Shown here: one piece after another, positions 23,646 to 35,140 of the stretch
Numbering within the stretch: position 1 is the stretch's first letter
Layout: each line of letters starts with the position of its first letter
DNA from: Chytridium lagenaria
Lineage: Eukaryota > Chytridiomycota > Chytridiomycetes > Chytridiales > Chytridiaceae
Direction of reading: 5' to 3'
NCBI GenBank assembly: GCA_025449115.1
Contig: JAHLKC010000099.1
Coordinates: 62,001 to 126,000, forward strand
Length of the DNA: 64,000 nt
Notes under the pieces: model-generated
The model's database searches: none
The model's input: only the letters and a program-made list of their open reading frames with translations
What the model was told of the DNA's origin: nothing
Translations under genes and position numbers: made by a program

Positions 23646-24040
23646 CCAGTACCGGATTTCCACAAAGACTACGGTCCGATTCAAGTGTGATTCGGATGTA
23701 TATGTAAGTCGATATCCTTGCATATACCGCCTCGAAGACTTTCGATAGCATTTGTTGATTTTCTCACGTTTCGAAATACTTGATCCTGTATGTAAATTAG
23801 AAGTATTTAACAGCAATATGTAGATTCTTCAGGCTGGAGCACTAATAAACGATTTGAAAAAACCAGCCACTTTCACGAAAGAATTTGGCAAACCACCTTT
23901 TATTTAAGATGACGGTGGCCCAGCCCATATTAACACCCGATCGTGAAGGAATTCTGCACCAAATATCCTTAATGTATGTCGATTTTGGGCAACTGTGACC
24001 GTTTTTTGCGTATCCCACCAGCACGTTCTTCCTGGCATAA
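23225..24040. repeat. Spacer with a 45-T homopolymer (23601-23645)
   Basis: A pure T run of 45 bases lies at 23601-23645, possibly a retroposed poly(A) tail on the minus strand or an assembly-prone tract. Just left of it, on the minus strand (23,449-23,580), a frame ends NYSYVGGIAGLLIAFFFVLI then DLLPRLVNG, a convincing membrane helix, but no upstream coding sequence could be attached. A short plus-strand frame at 23,909 begins MTVAQPILTPDREGILHQI. Neither was assigned. Confidence 0.5.
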
Positions 24041-24048
24041 ATTCAACT

Positions 24049-26985
24049 TCACGTTACCTTCACCTTATACAACCCTCCGCCCGTGTCTTTAAACACAAAT
24101 TAGCCTAAAGAAAATCTCATTGAACAAGAACTCACCTAACAAGTCATCCGCCACCATGCCTTCGACCACCTCCCCCACATATCTGGTAATATTCGCCCCT
24201 CCTCCAATACCACAAAATTGTCCCAGAAGTTCCGCAATTCTCTCCAACCCCATCCCACCTAAATTGGTCAACATCCCTAATATGAATGGCTTCAAATCCA
24301 TCGTGATCACCGGCGTCGTATCTTGAGATGCTTCCTCCATTGGTATTAAATCGGGTTCAATCATATCAATTTCCTTTGAAACATTAGTGTTTCTAAGGAT
24401 GGGAATGTTACTTGAGTTGTATGTGTGGTTGTGAGGTGATAACGCTTTGTAGCGTCACAGGACAAGATGTTTTGTTTTACCCAGAAATCGAGGGACGATA
24501 GCAATTGGTCTTTTGGAATACCTAATTCTTCCAAATCCTCAACAGTTCGACGTTCTAAATTGAGATATTAAGAGATTTTTAATAATATAAATACCTTTTT
24601 CCTGTACATGGTACAACAGCATCACATTTAAGGGCGTAGTTTTAACTCTAAAATTCTACCATCCCCAATCTCAACCTCGATTTCCACATTGCCATAATAC
24701 GGACTCCATGTCAACTTTCGGCCAATATGTTCACTCTCAACCCTAGCTTCCACAATTTCGAAAAACCTACACTCATCAACATAATTAAAGTTGCTCACAT
24801 ACCTTGTAAGGGCAATAGGAACATCCGCATCAACGTGCGCAATATCCGGCCAGTAGTTCGCGGATAACTGCTTGATCGACACGCTCACCTAAAGCGTATC
24901 AATTAGTGATCATAATCCCGCCAAACCTCAACATCATCTACCGCAACGGTAAAAATAGGCTCTTGCATCGATCTCTCAATATCATGAAGCATCACATCAC
25001 AATGCGTAAGATTCACATCCGCCCCACTTGTAATTTTCGCAAACACCTGTCTCTATAAAACATCAACGACCAAGTTTGACGTTTAATACCTCATACTCGA
25101 CATTTTCGTTTGCAAGGAGAAGTTTTCGGGAAAGATTTTTTTCGTATTCTTTCGTAAATTGAGCGAATGTGGGGAATAGTCCTAGAGCGGATGAAATGTC
25201 TTGGTCTACACAAATATTAAAGGTTACAGGTGTATAAATAGAATACCGAATGGTTTTCATTGTACACAGCATCGATGATACATCCTGCAAGATCCCAGCG
25301 AGTTCTGAGATGTAAAAGAGAGTAAGCAGGCAAAGGCACTTTAATTTAAACATACTTTAAATATCCCTTCACTTTCTCTTCAAACTCCCCCTGTATCTCC
25401 GTGTCCACTCCCAACATTTTGATGCATTTACATCCATTTATAAACATGTGGATTACGTCCTCTGTTTTCGAAGCGGGATGTAGAACAGTGTCCGACCTAC
25501 CCGCTAATCAGCGATAACATATTATGCGTGCAAACATGTAGAAAAAACTGTAAATCAAACAACCGTTTTAGTTCGCGTGAGGTCATTGTATCCTGATGAG
25601 TTAGTTGGGATTTAATCGCAAGATTGTTATACTTTTAAATCGTAAAGAGCGGGAGTCGAAATCGGGTAGGTTCTAGCTATCTCATTAAGCTGTTGACACC
25701 TAAACTATCGTTCAACATACCAATCAGAAAATCGGAAACTTTACCTGCAATGAAAAACGGCTTCTGGTAGGAATCCTTTCAATTTTTGCATCATCGTTAC
25801 AGCACCTATTGCCATCGTTCTTTAGCCAACTAACAGTGAAACAAAGGTAAGAGACCCACCTTTTTCGGTACTGATTGAGACAATCTGGCTCGCCAAAGCG
25901 GAGTAGAACCACTTTTCTAACTTATGTTTTAAACGAGCATTTATCACCTTCCATGACTCTTCCCGTAACTTTATCGCAACGATATTACATGCTGTTTCGT
26001 AGACAATACTGTGCCATGCGTCAATTAGATCCACAAAGTGGAGATCTGAAAGCTTGGAGAGGATTCCTTTTGCCACGGCATGTGCTGCAAAGTATTGTCA
26101 GATATATAGAGCAATGCATGTTTATTAAAAACATCATTGGATTCGGTTTTCGTTAAGAAAGGACTTGCCTTCTATATCGTCATCTTGCCTCTCCCCTTCA
26201 ATTTCCCATGCACAGGACAAGTATGATATGAGCTTTGGAAGCAAAGGCTCCAACAGCAACTGGACTTGATATAGCAAGGCCGGATCTGCAATTACATGAG
26301 TGGAACAGGGAAAAGTGTTTCTGTCATGATGTATTGGGGTGATGCGTGAGAGAAGGTGCTGGACATGCAACAATGTCTGAGACATGTCGAATTTTCGCAA
26401 ATTCAATCACCAATATTATCAACAGGATGTCCACTGCAAACGTCAGAAACTACTTAAAACTACCCATCCTACCATGGCTGTATCATTTTCTATAGAAGTT
26501 AGAAAACATATGTAAAGTGGGGATCACCTCCAGTAACTTAAAGCGATATCGATGAATACTGTCATTCTCTGCGACTGAAAAGTAGGCCAACATGGTGTTG
26601 TGGCCAATAAGGGAGGCGTGGGTATCTCGGTGCTGGTTTTGGAGCCATTCGCTGGTGTCCAGACGGAAGAATTAAGTCCTCGGTTTCCCTCTTTTTTTCT
26701 AAAATTACTTACAACTTTTTTGTGTCGGCATGTCCCGTCCCCACGTATTTGGATTGTACTGCCAGTGAATTACATTATTCCGCGGAATCATAAGATATTA
26801 GTTTAACTAGCGTAGTTAAAGGGAATGGTGTCAGGAAGCTCTCACAGTGTTCAACTTGGGAAGCTATATTGGCCGCCATATTTAAGATTTGAGAATAAAA
26901 ATTGTCAAAATATTGATTTTTCGAAGAAGGCCACAACTGCGAAGCATTAGAATGAAACACATACCCTCCAAATCTTATATATAAA
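24049..26985 (-). CDS. APC2: Anaphase-promoting complex subunit 2 (cullin-like)
   Basis: Seen: the cullin-homology segment SIKQLSANYWPDIAHVDAD then SEHIGRKLTWSPYYGNVEIE VEIGDGRILELKL (24,640-24,880), and the C-terminal winged helix KPFILGMLTNLGGMGLERIA (about 24,250-24,330). After an intron the protein ends GGGLYKVKVT, stop at 24049. Known APC2 has ANFWP.., R.L.W....G.V.LE.E and ..I.GMLTN..SL.L.RI at these places. Role: scaffold of the APC/C ubiquitin ligase, binding the APC11 RING. N-terminal helical exons include HVQHLLSRITPIHHDRNTF and LSDLHFVDLIDAWHSIVYET. The 5' exon (YFDNFYSQILNMAANIASQV, about 26,870-26,930) lies beyond a 28-nt intron. The initiator ATG is not certain. Confidence 0.8.
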
Positions 26986-26989
26986 CAAC

Positions 26990-27560
26990 AACGCCTAAAA
27001 AATTATAATACTCAGATAAAGTTCCTACACTCATTATGTATGCTTGCGAAAGCAGCAAAGAAGTACTTTAAATAATGGTCTGATTCATGTTTATAATGAC
27101 ATTAAGTTTACACGCAACAACAGGAGTATATCATATTGGCGTTCAGCATCGGCATGCTTAAATAGTTAGTCTGTGTGGGATTCCGTCTGGAGGTGGATAT
27201 AATAAATAAAAAGACATAAATTTGTTCCTTTGTACACAGAAAAGGGTCGAAGTAGACCAGGACAATAAATAAAGCGAAGCGATTTCCTTCTTAAATGACT
27301 AAAACCGATGATGTAGCAGTAAATAGTAAACTGAACACTTTAAAGAAATTATGAAAAAAAAAAAAAATGAAAAAAAAAATATCATGTTCGAAGGCTGCAG
27401 TGCATATCTCAAAAAATGTTTATAGCACATGTTGTAAAGCATACGCTTAATATCACACTTCTTTCCACCAATTCTTAAGTTTTGTCTTAAATGAACAAAA
27501 AAAACCCATTTAGATGACTTTTAGAACAAACATTACCTTCACTGAACCCTTTAGTGCTCT
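26990..27560. other. AT-rich spacer, no gene seen
   Basis: Low-complexity A runs (27,352-27,380) and no conserved frame on either strand. It contains the presumed APC2 5' flank and the SNX3 3' flank. Confidence 0.5.
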
Positions 27561-27565
27561 TTTGA

Positions 27566-28361
27566 TCAGAATAGATCTTTATTGAAGTTGGGGTCTGTTA
27601 AAGCGAGAAAAAAAAGGAATGTTAGGCTTAAATCAAAGTTTACCAGAAAAACCTTGCAGAAAGACGCCGAGAACCTAGATATTTAGATTGGTTTACACAT
27701 AAGGATTACCTTGGATCCCGTTTGAAGAAGCGGATGACCTTGCAGATTTTTACACAAAAAATAAAAAAGATAATCAAACCTGCTACACTAATTAAAGTTA
27801 AATGAAGTGTTTGTTTCTTAAAAAAAAAGTATACATTTGTAGAAATCTCTCCAGCCCTACTCTTCGCTGCTCAAGAACTTCGTCAGAGAACCTGTTTGAA
27901 AATACTTTCCCTGGAAGAGGTGGAATATTAACACTAATACACATTAGTGCTTGCGTAATGTGGTAATCAAACCGTGTGCTTTCACGCTCAAGTGCATCTC
28001 GGAACCACTCGAAGTCACTATACCGCCGCCTTACTACGGAATGTCTCAATTTAAAGGCTGGTATATTCGTCTTCCTTGGTTATTAAAGAAACTACGATTG
28101 CTTACCTTGCAAATAATCTCATAGTCCACAAATTTGCTTCGACCAGATCCTTGCAACATGGGATTCCGAACTTCGATTTCCAGAAAGTTTTCTGGAATCC
28201 CATACCTCTCCTCGGCGGTCTAACCAATTAGAGAGTCTCCAAAAGCCTATTAGACCTGCTCCCTGAAATCGATCTTTGAAAGGCCTTCGCACTTAGCTTA
28301 ACTATAAATTCATCATTTCACCTTCTGACCAGCCTGTAAATTTAGATGGTTGATTGTTCAT
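27566..28361 (-). CDS. SNX3: Sorting nexin 3 (Grd19-like PX protein)
   Basis: Seen as many tiny exons on the minus strand from the ATG at 28361: [43 protein letters not shown] (28,130-28,220), then after an intron [33 protein letters not shown]. After another intron come [20 protein letters not shown] then [14 protein letters not shown], and finally [25 protein letters not shown] with stop at 27566. This is the whole PX domain including the RRRYSDF phosphoinositide site and the Pro-rich PPLPGK loop. Known: SNX3 binds PI3P on endosomes and works with retromer in cargo retrieval. At least seven introns of 34-55 nt. Its start lies 39 bp from the divergent Sds3-like start. Confidence 0.93.
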
Positions 28362-28400
28362 TGCACACGGAATGCCAAAAATATGTGTAACGTCGGTAAA

Positions 28401-29139
28401 ATGTACAATGATAACTTGGATGAAAGTGAACTTCGAATACTTGATGCTTCTCGAAATGCGGTTGAATCTTACAGTTAGAATAATCTTTTTTTGCGTTTAA
28501 CCTGAGTCTTCTTAGATGATGAACGCCAGCTAGCTCTTGAAGACCTATTACGAATAGAGGAGGACCTAAGAGACTTTCGAGAGAGGTTGTTTTCTTTAAG
28601 CGCTGGAAAGTACGAATGACCAGACTTTACAAAGAGAGTATTTCGGAGCTCGAAAGATGTTGTCTTGAGATTTATGGAGACAAGAACGAAAGTGTCTCGT
28701 CCTCTTTGGACGCAATCAAAAAAAAACAAGATTCACACCTTGTTTCATTTGGGGCCAAACTCAACTACATCCGCGAATACTTTGAACGTGAATTTGAGCT
28801 TGCAGTTCAGATGGCGAATCTGGAGTTCTTAGTATGTTGCGAACATTCAACGCTTTGTAAATGTTGTAGAACAAACGGAAAATGTTACGCCGAGTCTTTT
28901 TAGAGCGGCTTTACAATCAAAATAATCGGTTGAGTAACGAAATTTGCCCGCCATTAGAGACCGGTGGCAATCGGTAATTGTATTATATTAAAGGTTAACT
29001 AATATGTGGCAGACGTTACGTAAGAAAACTTGATTTCACTGATTCGCGAAGTACACGAAGTCAGGATTACGTTTTTCCAGCGTCTTTTGTGAACGGCCTA
29101 TCGTGGCCAAAATTCTCTGAAGAAATAGGCATCCTCTGA
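28401..29139 (+). CDS. Sds3/BRMS1-family subunit of the Sin3-histone deacetylase complex
   Basis: Seen after splicing four 36-42-nt introns: MYNDNLDESELRILDASRNA VESYNDERQLALEDLLRIEE DLRDFRERLYKESISELERC then YFEREFELAVQMANLEF, LNKRKMLRRVFLERLYNQNN RLSNEICPP, and a tail ending FSEEIGIL (stop at 29137-29139). Known: Sds3-like proteins have an acidic helix, then ..E..YR.KL..L..EL..L..G.., then a coiled coil ..AE..RE..LE......E......RR...E.L...L. That order is seen here. Role: scaffold linking Sin3 and Rpd3/HDAC1 in transcriptional repression. Short for the family (about 190 residues). Divergent from SNX3. Confidence 0.65.
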
Positions 29140-29155
29140 TTTTAGAAATGCTGAA

Positions 29156-29949
29156 TCAATTCTCAGGTTTTACACATGATGACTCACAGCAATTTGAAAA
29201 GCAGGAATAGTATTCGGCTTTTGGATAAAGGAGCATCATGTTTTCCCATTGTACAATAAATCTGTCGACGAACATATATAAAAGTCCGCCAGTTAGGGAT
29301 GTTAATGAAGTCCGAGTAACAGACTCAATAAACACCACAGAAGTCTTGTGGCCAATCTATGAATTGTTTAGCATTATTTTTAAAAAATGATAAACCATGC
29401 TTAAAATGCGTCCCGATAGGCACAAAGGTACACAAGTTCCAGGCCCATTGCAAACGACCTAATCAACTTAATATCAGCAAATGATTAAATTTAAATACCA
29501 AGTCAGGCTTCCGCGAAAGTAAAATACCCAGCGCGTCGAAGAATGATTGAAGGATTTGAGGGATGGAATGCATAAACGACTGATGAACATGACGGGATCG
29601 CGTTATGTACACAACTGACTAAATATTTTTAGCTTTAAGATATCCGGCTGTAAGTATACGTGTGGACCCCGATGGGTATTTTCTGGAACATATTGTATCA
29701 ACTTTTCTTGGCTTAGCGGATCTCCACTGGTGATGACATATATTCTTTCCGAGAATATATTGTAATCAAGCTTTCTGAGATAATATAGTAGCTCTGATGT
29801 ATGACCCCCTACTTTATTTACAAAAAAAACAACAAACAACGCAACTTACCAGATCCAAGTAATATCAGAATTCGGTTAATCTTTTTTGAGGTGGCAGGTA
29901 GAGAAGCCCATTGGACCAACCTCCAAAAGAATATGCAAACATACAACAT
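29156..29949 (-). CDS. ALG14: ALG14, membrane subunit of UDP-GlcNAc transferase (N-glycan step 2)
   Basis: Seen from the ATG at 29949: MLYVCIFFWRLVQWASLP (N-terminal anchor), INRILILLGSG, then after a short intron GGHTSELLYYLRKLDYNIFS ERIYVITSGDPLSQEK (29,680-29,815). A middle exon reads VVCNGPGTCVPLC (about 29,430-29,470), and the last exon VFIESVTRTSLTSLTGGLLY then DRFIVQWENMMLLYPKAEY (29,190-29,335). These match ALG14 motifs LGSGGHTxEM, CNGPGTCVP, ESICRV..LSLTGxLLY and DxFxVQWP.L...YPxAxY. Role: ER-membrane partner of ALG13 that adds the second GlcNAc to dolichol-PP-GlcNAc. The start codon is 22 bp from the divergent TOP1 start. Confidence 0.92.
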
Positions 29950-29971
29950 TTTCGTGAGAAAATTTCTCACT

Positions 29972-32646
29972 ATGAGTGATTGTCCGAGTGACGACGATGA
30001 GCCTTTGTCAAAAGGGATAAATACTCCGCTCAAATCCAAAAGGATTCACACTGAACGAGATGATGACGATGATTCCGATGTTCCTCTTTCGAAGAAGCGC
30101 AAGAAATCTGACTTTTTGAAAAAAGGTTGGACTGGATGTTTTTAGATCGGCTAACATTGTCAGAGATGGCTTCGAAAATGCCTGAGCCCCGAATGGTATT
30201 TGCGAAAACCTACGTTTTTTAACATAATGAAGTCTTCACGGAAGAAAAGGCAATCTGTTGACGTCGAAAAGGGCACACAGGTTCATATATTTCCCAATGT
30301 GTTCGTAATTCAAAAAATGTTTAGAGGCCTGAGTCTTCGAAGAAGATTAGTAAACATTATAAGCGTGATTCTTCGACCAAGAAAGATATGAGCAAGAGGC
30401 AGCCATTCAGTGACGATCAAAAGCGTTCGATAAATGGCTCGGATAATGATGATGATGATGGCGAAGATGAATTCATGTGGTGGAAGGAAACAGTCAACGA
30501 TGGTGGCATCAAGTGGAAAACGTTGGTACATAATGGGCCTTTTTTTCCTCCACCCTATGAGCCACATGGTGTCTGTTTTGTGTATGACGGTTTGTATAAT
30601 TTGATTCCAAGCTAAACTTTGAAGGGGAAAAAATTAAGCTTGAACCTAACGCAGAGGAGGTTGCTAGCTTTTACGCTGCTGTATATGGAACAGACTGGGC
30701 GGAAAATGCTATATTTCAAGAGAACTTCTTTCGTGATTTCCGCCGTGTGCTCGTTACAGAAAATCCAAAGGTTTACTATTGTTTCATGTTTGTTGTGGGT
30801 TCACCGTAGTAGATGTCATTCGTGGAAGATTTTCGAAGTGCAACTTCTCGCTTATTTATGATTACTTGCAAAAAAAGAAAGAAGAAAGAAAAAGCATGAC
30901 GAAGGAAGAAAAACAGGTTGGTCTTCATCTTTTCTCGAGGGTGTGACATAGCTTGGTTAGAAATTAAAAGAAGAGAAATTAGCCCTTGATGAACATTACG
31001 GTTGGGCAGTTTTGGATGGCCGGAAAGAAAAGGTTGGAAATTACCGGATAGAGCCGCCCGGACTTTTTAAGGGCCGCGGAAGTCATCCGAAAACCGGAAG
31101 TTTAAAGGTGCAGTTATATCATCATTCGACTATTTACAATGGATTGAAGAGGCGAGTGATGCCAGAGCAGGTTACTATCAATATCGGTTCCGACGCCACA
31201 GTTCCCTTACCTCCTCCTGGCCATTCTTGGAGAAAGTAGTAAACGACAATACTGTAACTTGGCTTGCCATGTGGAAAGAAAACGTCAATGATAGCATAAA
31301 ATATGTGTTTCTTGGCGCCACATCTTCGTTGAAGGGTCAAAGTGATTTACGGAAATTTGAAAAGGCCCGGACTCTTAAGGTATGTTGGTTATTCTGTTTT
31401 TATTTAAATGAATGTAGCAATATGTTGGGAAGATTAGAGATGATTATACGCGTGAATTGAAAGACAAAGTTATGGCTACCCGGCAGAGGGCAACAGCAAT
31501 GTACCTCATCGACCGATTCGCTCTTCGCGCAGGGAACGAAAAGGGGGAAGATGAGGCGGATACTGTTGGCTGCTGTTCTCTTCGTTTTGAGCACATTAGC
31601 TTGGAACTTCCTAACGTTGTCATTTTCGATTTTTTGGGCAAAGATTCCATAAGATATTACAAACAAGGTCGAGGTCGACAGCAGGTTTTTAAGAACCTTC
31701 AAATTTTTAGGAAGGAACCAAAGAAAGAGGGTGATCTTTTGTTTGATAGATTAAGCGTACTTTGTACAATTGACTTTGGCTAATGTATTTAGACCACTAT
31801 TCTTAATAAGCACTTAAGCACATATATGGATGGCTTAACTGCAAAAGTCTTTCGTACATTCAATGCATCATACACATTCCAACAGGAGCTTCGAAAAACT
31901 CCTGGAGGAAGCGTAAGAGAGAAAGTTTTAGCGTATAACCGTGCGAATCGTCAAGTCGCGATTCTTTGTAACCATCAACGGACGGTGTCGAAGGGGCACT
32001 CAAATCAAATGGAAAAAATTCAAGAGAAGGTATCCAAATTCTGTGGATGTGGTCTAATATGTTTAGCTTAAGGGCTTAAAGTACGAACGATTAAAGTTGA
32101 AAAGGGAGCTTTTGAAGATTGATCCTAAACTTGGAAAAAGCCGCCCAGAATTAAAGGAAGATGAATCTGACATTGATGAAGCCTTCGTTGAAAAGTACGA
32201 GGAACTGCTTCTTCTTAAGGAAAACGATAAGGACCTTAAACTTTTAACGAAAGAGAATGAGAAGCGGGCTCAGAATGGTGAAGACCAGTTGAAGGCTCTC
32301 CCTACGAAAAAGAAACCGACCCTTTCACCGGAGCGAATGTTGAGAAAAATTGATGATTTCGATTCTCGTATCAAATCTACAAAGTTGCTTATGATTGATA
32401 AGGCAAGAGGCTTTTATAACTATATCTAATTTTTTAGGATGAAAATAAGACAACTGCTCTCGGCACTTCGAAAATAAATTACATTGACCCACGAATCTCG
32501 GTCGCATGGTGCAAGAAGCATGATGTGAAGTTAACGGAAATATTCAACAAAAGTCTCCGAGAAAAGTTTAAATGGGCATTCGAGGTTGATGAGGTAGTAC
32601 ATAAATATTATCTTTGCTAACATTAAACAAGGAATGGTGCTTTTAA
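29972..32646 (+). CDS. TOP1: DNA topoisomerase I (type IB)
   Basis: Seen: an acidic/basic N-terminus ([31 protein letters not shown]), then the core [40 protein letters not shown] and [16 protein letters not shown]. The catalytic half has [49 protein letters not shown] and [18 protein letters not shown] Lys-rich linker follows, and the C-terminal domain has [20 protein letters not shown] with the active-site Tyr, ending [12 protein letters not shown] (stop at 32644-32646). At least nine introns of about 35-45 nt. Role: relaxes supercoils through a 3'-phosphotyrosine. All catalytic motifs (Arg in RAGNEK, Lys in the linker, HRTVSK, Tyr) are visible. It converges on PHAF1. Confidence 0.95.
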
Positions 32647-32951
32647 CAGTAATACAGGCGTAACAACAAAAGTTAATAAATGATTATGGTTTTCACCGCA
32701 TTGATGTCAGAAACCTGTGGAAGAAATATTAAATTCAATAAAATGATCCAGCTGATTGCAAACCTCAATTACGACATTTTGGAATGGAATAAATCTTGAG
32801 TTGGAAAACTTATTTCGAGCTCCTCCAAGAGATCGAAACAGGGCAGTGGTTGTTGGTCCTCCTAATTTTCCCAAGATCTCTTCCCACGGACTCTCAAATT
32901 TAATAAGTGTACCCGAACCTTAGTACCAAACAATTTAATCAGAGTAATAAC

Positions 32952-34144
32952 GATCAATAGAGCATAGTGATATTACCGGAATGCATGCGAATGCATGTGG
33001 GTGTGTATCTTCCGAAATCGTGACCAATCGAGTTCGTATGAAACATGAAAGAGACAGCAATATTGTCGCTCTTATCAATGACAACGTCAAGTCCCAATGC
33101 GAAATAATTAAACACGATAACATCCTAATAAGTCAGATGCAGTTGAAATGCGTAATTACTCTATAGTTTGAAAATCCCATCCGCGAGTTTATTTGGTCAG
33201 GATGTCCGAGCTCAGCGATGATATCTTCCAGTGATGCTGATATTATTAAACTTTTACCCGCCACTCGCAGCTGAGGAACTGGCGCAATCTAGTGTGATTA
33301 CTAAACATATTCGGAATAACGTACCAAAACCGACGTCACTATTGCAGTTGGCGAATTGTGGAATTGATGTTTCTGTCTCAGGAAGTCCATGTATATAACA
33401 ATTGTTTGCAATGGGTGTATTTCCGTTTTTCAATTTGATTGGTAACTCTACATATTTAGCAAACGTTTACGTAAAACCAACCGTTAGATATTGGCCTTAA
33501 CGCACCGGGAATTTGAAACACAAACGAAACACCCTGAATGCTGTTAGACACGACCTTGTTCGAACTAACAGGATAGCTTAAAACGTAGTTATCTCCTTCA
33601 TAATGCCCCTAAGGAAATTAACATTCAATTTTCGTGCATTATTACAGGAAAAACTGAACCAAAGGTTTTGTATATGTGTAGAAAAGTGGGAGTGATTTGG
33701 AGGAACTGTTATTAGGCATAATTAATACAAAGTGTTTGACTGCTATTACCTCAATTCGACGCCCTGGAAGCAGAGTTTGATATTTTTAAAGGAATATATC
33801 TCAACCAAGGTCAAACGCTGAAAACATTAAATTGATAGCAGCGCGATAATAACCTGGACAACTCTTTTAAAATGAAGGCGGATTCCTTTTTGTTGTAAGT
33901 CTATGACGACATTTCCCTTCAAAACTATTTATGCATGCGGTGAAGAATAAAACCCAACAGCCGAATTGTGCCTACCTGTGTGCCAAGGCCTACAGATATC
34001 TCTGATAGCGCGCGCCGATTAAGATTGGCTAAAACATCGCTTAAGGAAAGACCTTTTATGTGGTTGAGTAAATGAATTAAAACCTTCATGCTCACCAAGG
34101 GCGTAGCATCCCACTCCAGATGAACTGAGTTCGAAAGATTCCAT
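32952..34144 (-). CDS. UPF0183/PHAF1-family protein
   Basis: Seen from the ATG at 34144: MESFELSSSGVGCYALG, then (next frame after a small indel) SMKVLIHLLNHIKGLSLSDV, LKGNVVIDLQQKGIRLHFKR, RLTLVEIYSFKNIKLCFQGV, VVSNSIQGVSFVFQIP, ELPIKLKNGNTPIANNCYIH, a segment AGKSLIISASLEDIIAELGH PDQI, and FNYFALGLDVVIDKSDNIAV SFMFHTNSIGHDFGRYTPT, stop at 32952. The order of LxLGMxL, LxxDGIxLxFD, GVSFxFxIP, G..DV...LG.P and FNYFxLGxDxxxD...H.V.KFxLHTNxPGH is that of UPF0183. Known: human PHAF1 forms a complex with BCAS3 that binds phagophores. Nine or so short introns. Its start is 15 bp from the proposed vasohibin start. Confidence 0.88.
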
Positions 34145-34159
34145 ATTTTAAAGTTTTAA

Positions 34160-35092
34160 ATGTCATACAGGAAGGTGGCAAGCAAATGGTGCTCCATATC
34201 AAAGGCGAACTGCGACGAAACATCAATTTTTCTATTAAGTTTATTGGGCAATGACAAGGTTGTTAAATGCTACTCTCTTCTACGGCCGCCCTCTATCCTG
34301 GGTATAGATGATGAAATTACGGTTGCCTTAAGAATACGTAGTATACAAAAGGAAAGATTTAGTAACTTTTTGAAGAGCAATACTTGAATGAATTAGGTTA
34401 CAATTATCTTGGAGAGACTTTTTCCAAAGTATGTTAAACCTCCTAACTACACTGAAAAAGACTAGGTACGAAAATACGAAAACAATGCAAAAATTAAATA
34501 CTGCAGTTGAAAGTATTTTAAAAAACGCCTTTGCCCATTAAATGCCTCGAAGCGGTACTTGTTGCAATATGTAATTCTATAATGTTATGGATATACCTCT
34601 ATCTAATCCTAATAGATTTCTCCAATGGTGTGTTAGGAATGAAGCGTTTTGGTTAAGTTTTTATTTTTGGTTCGCTTCTAATATGAAGATAGCCATAAGC
34701 TTTAAGTCTGAATTTCATGGAACTGTGTATCGCCATATCGTCCTTGGATTGAAGATAAACAATCTTTATGGTAGCTTGGGTTTGTCTCGTAGAGCGGATT
34801 TAATGTTTAAACCGCCTTCATTCATGGTACTCGGAAACATCGATTTATTTCTAATTATTTTTAGACTCTACATGATTTGATTGTCGATTTTAAAACTTCT
34901 TATGAAAGAAATGGCCATTCTTTGAGTAAAATTAAAATGGGTTTGGCTATGCCCCATGAAAGGAATGGATCTAAACGATTGCCATGGAAGGTACGAGCGT
35001 TCTATTTCTGATGTTGACCTTACCAGTGTAAAACGATATCTCTTGTGAACGATTGGGAGAACGAGGTTTTTGAGATGGAAAACCTTATGTGA
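34160..35092 (+). CDS. Vasohibin-type tubulin carboxypeptidase
   Basis: Seen: an N-terminal helical part (LRIRSIQKERFSNFLKSN, then LNELGYNYLGETFSK), the catalytic segment LPIKCLEAVLVAI (Cys at about 34,540), and, across two introns, YFSNGVLGMKRFAISFKSEF HG. The His segment is TVYRHIVLGLKINNLYGSLG and the Ser site LSRRADLMFKPPSF, then TLHDLIVDFKTSYERNGHSL SKIKMGLAMPHERNG. Vasohibins have the same LPIKCLEAV..IYLTN...RFP ISFK, FRHIVLG, YGSLGxSRRxDLMxKP and ..L..LV.DFE..Y....H...K...G..V.HD. Known: the Cys-His-Ser(carbonyl) triad removes the C-terminal Tyr of alpha-tubulin, with SVBP as partner. Two homopolymer-type frame breaks (around 34,388 and 34,525). Stop at 35090-35092. The start is uncertain. 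Confidence 0.85.
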
Positions 35093-35140
35093 TGTAATGT
35101 TAGTAAAAATAAATTCTGCAAATTGTCAAAATTCTTAAAC

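Noticed and set aside
23880..23960. Plus-strand DDGGPAHI reading as a mariner-type transposase fragment
   Set aside because: Only a handful of residues match, stops lie on both sides, and no second catalytic motif or inverted repeat was found.
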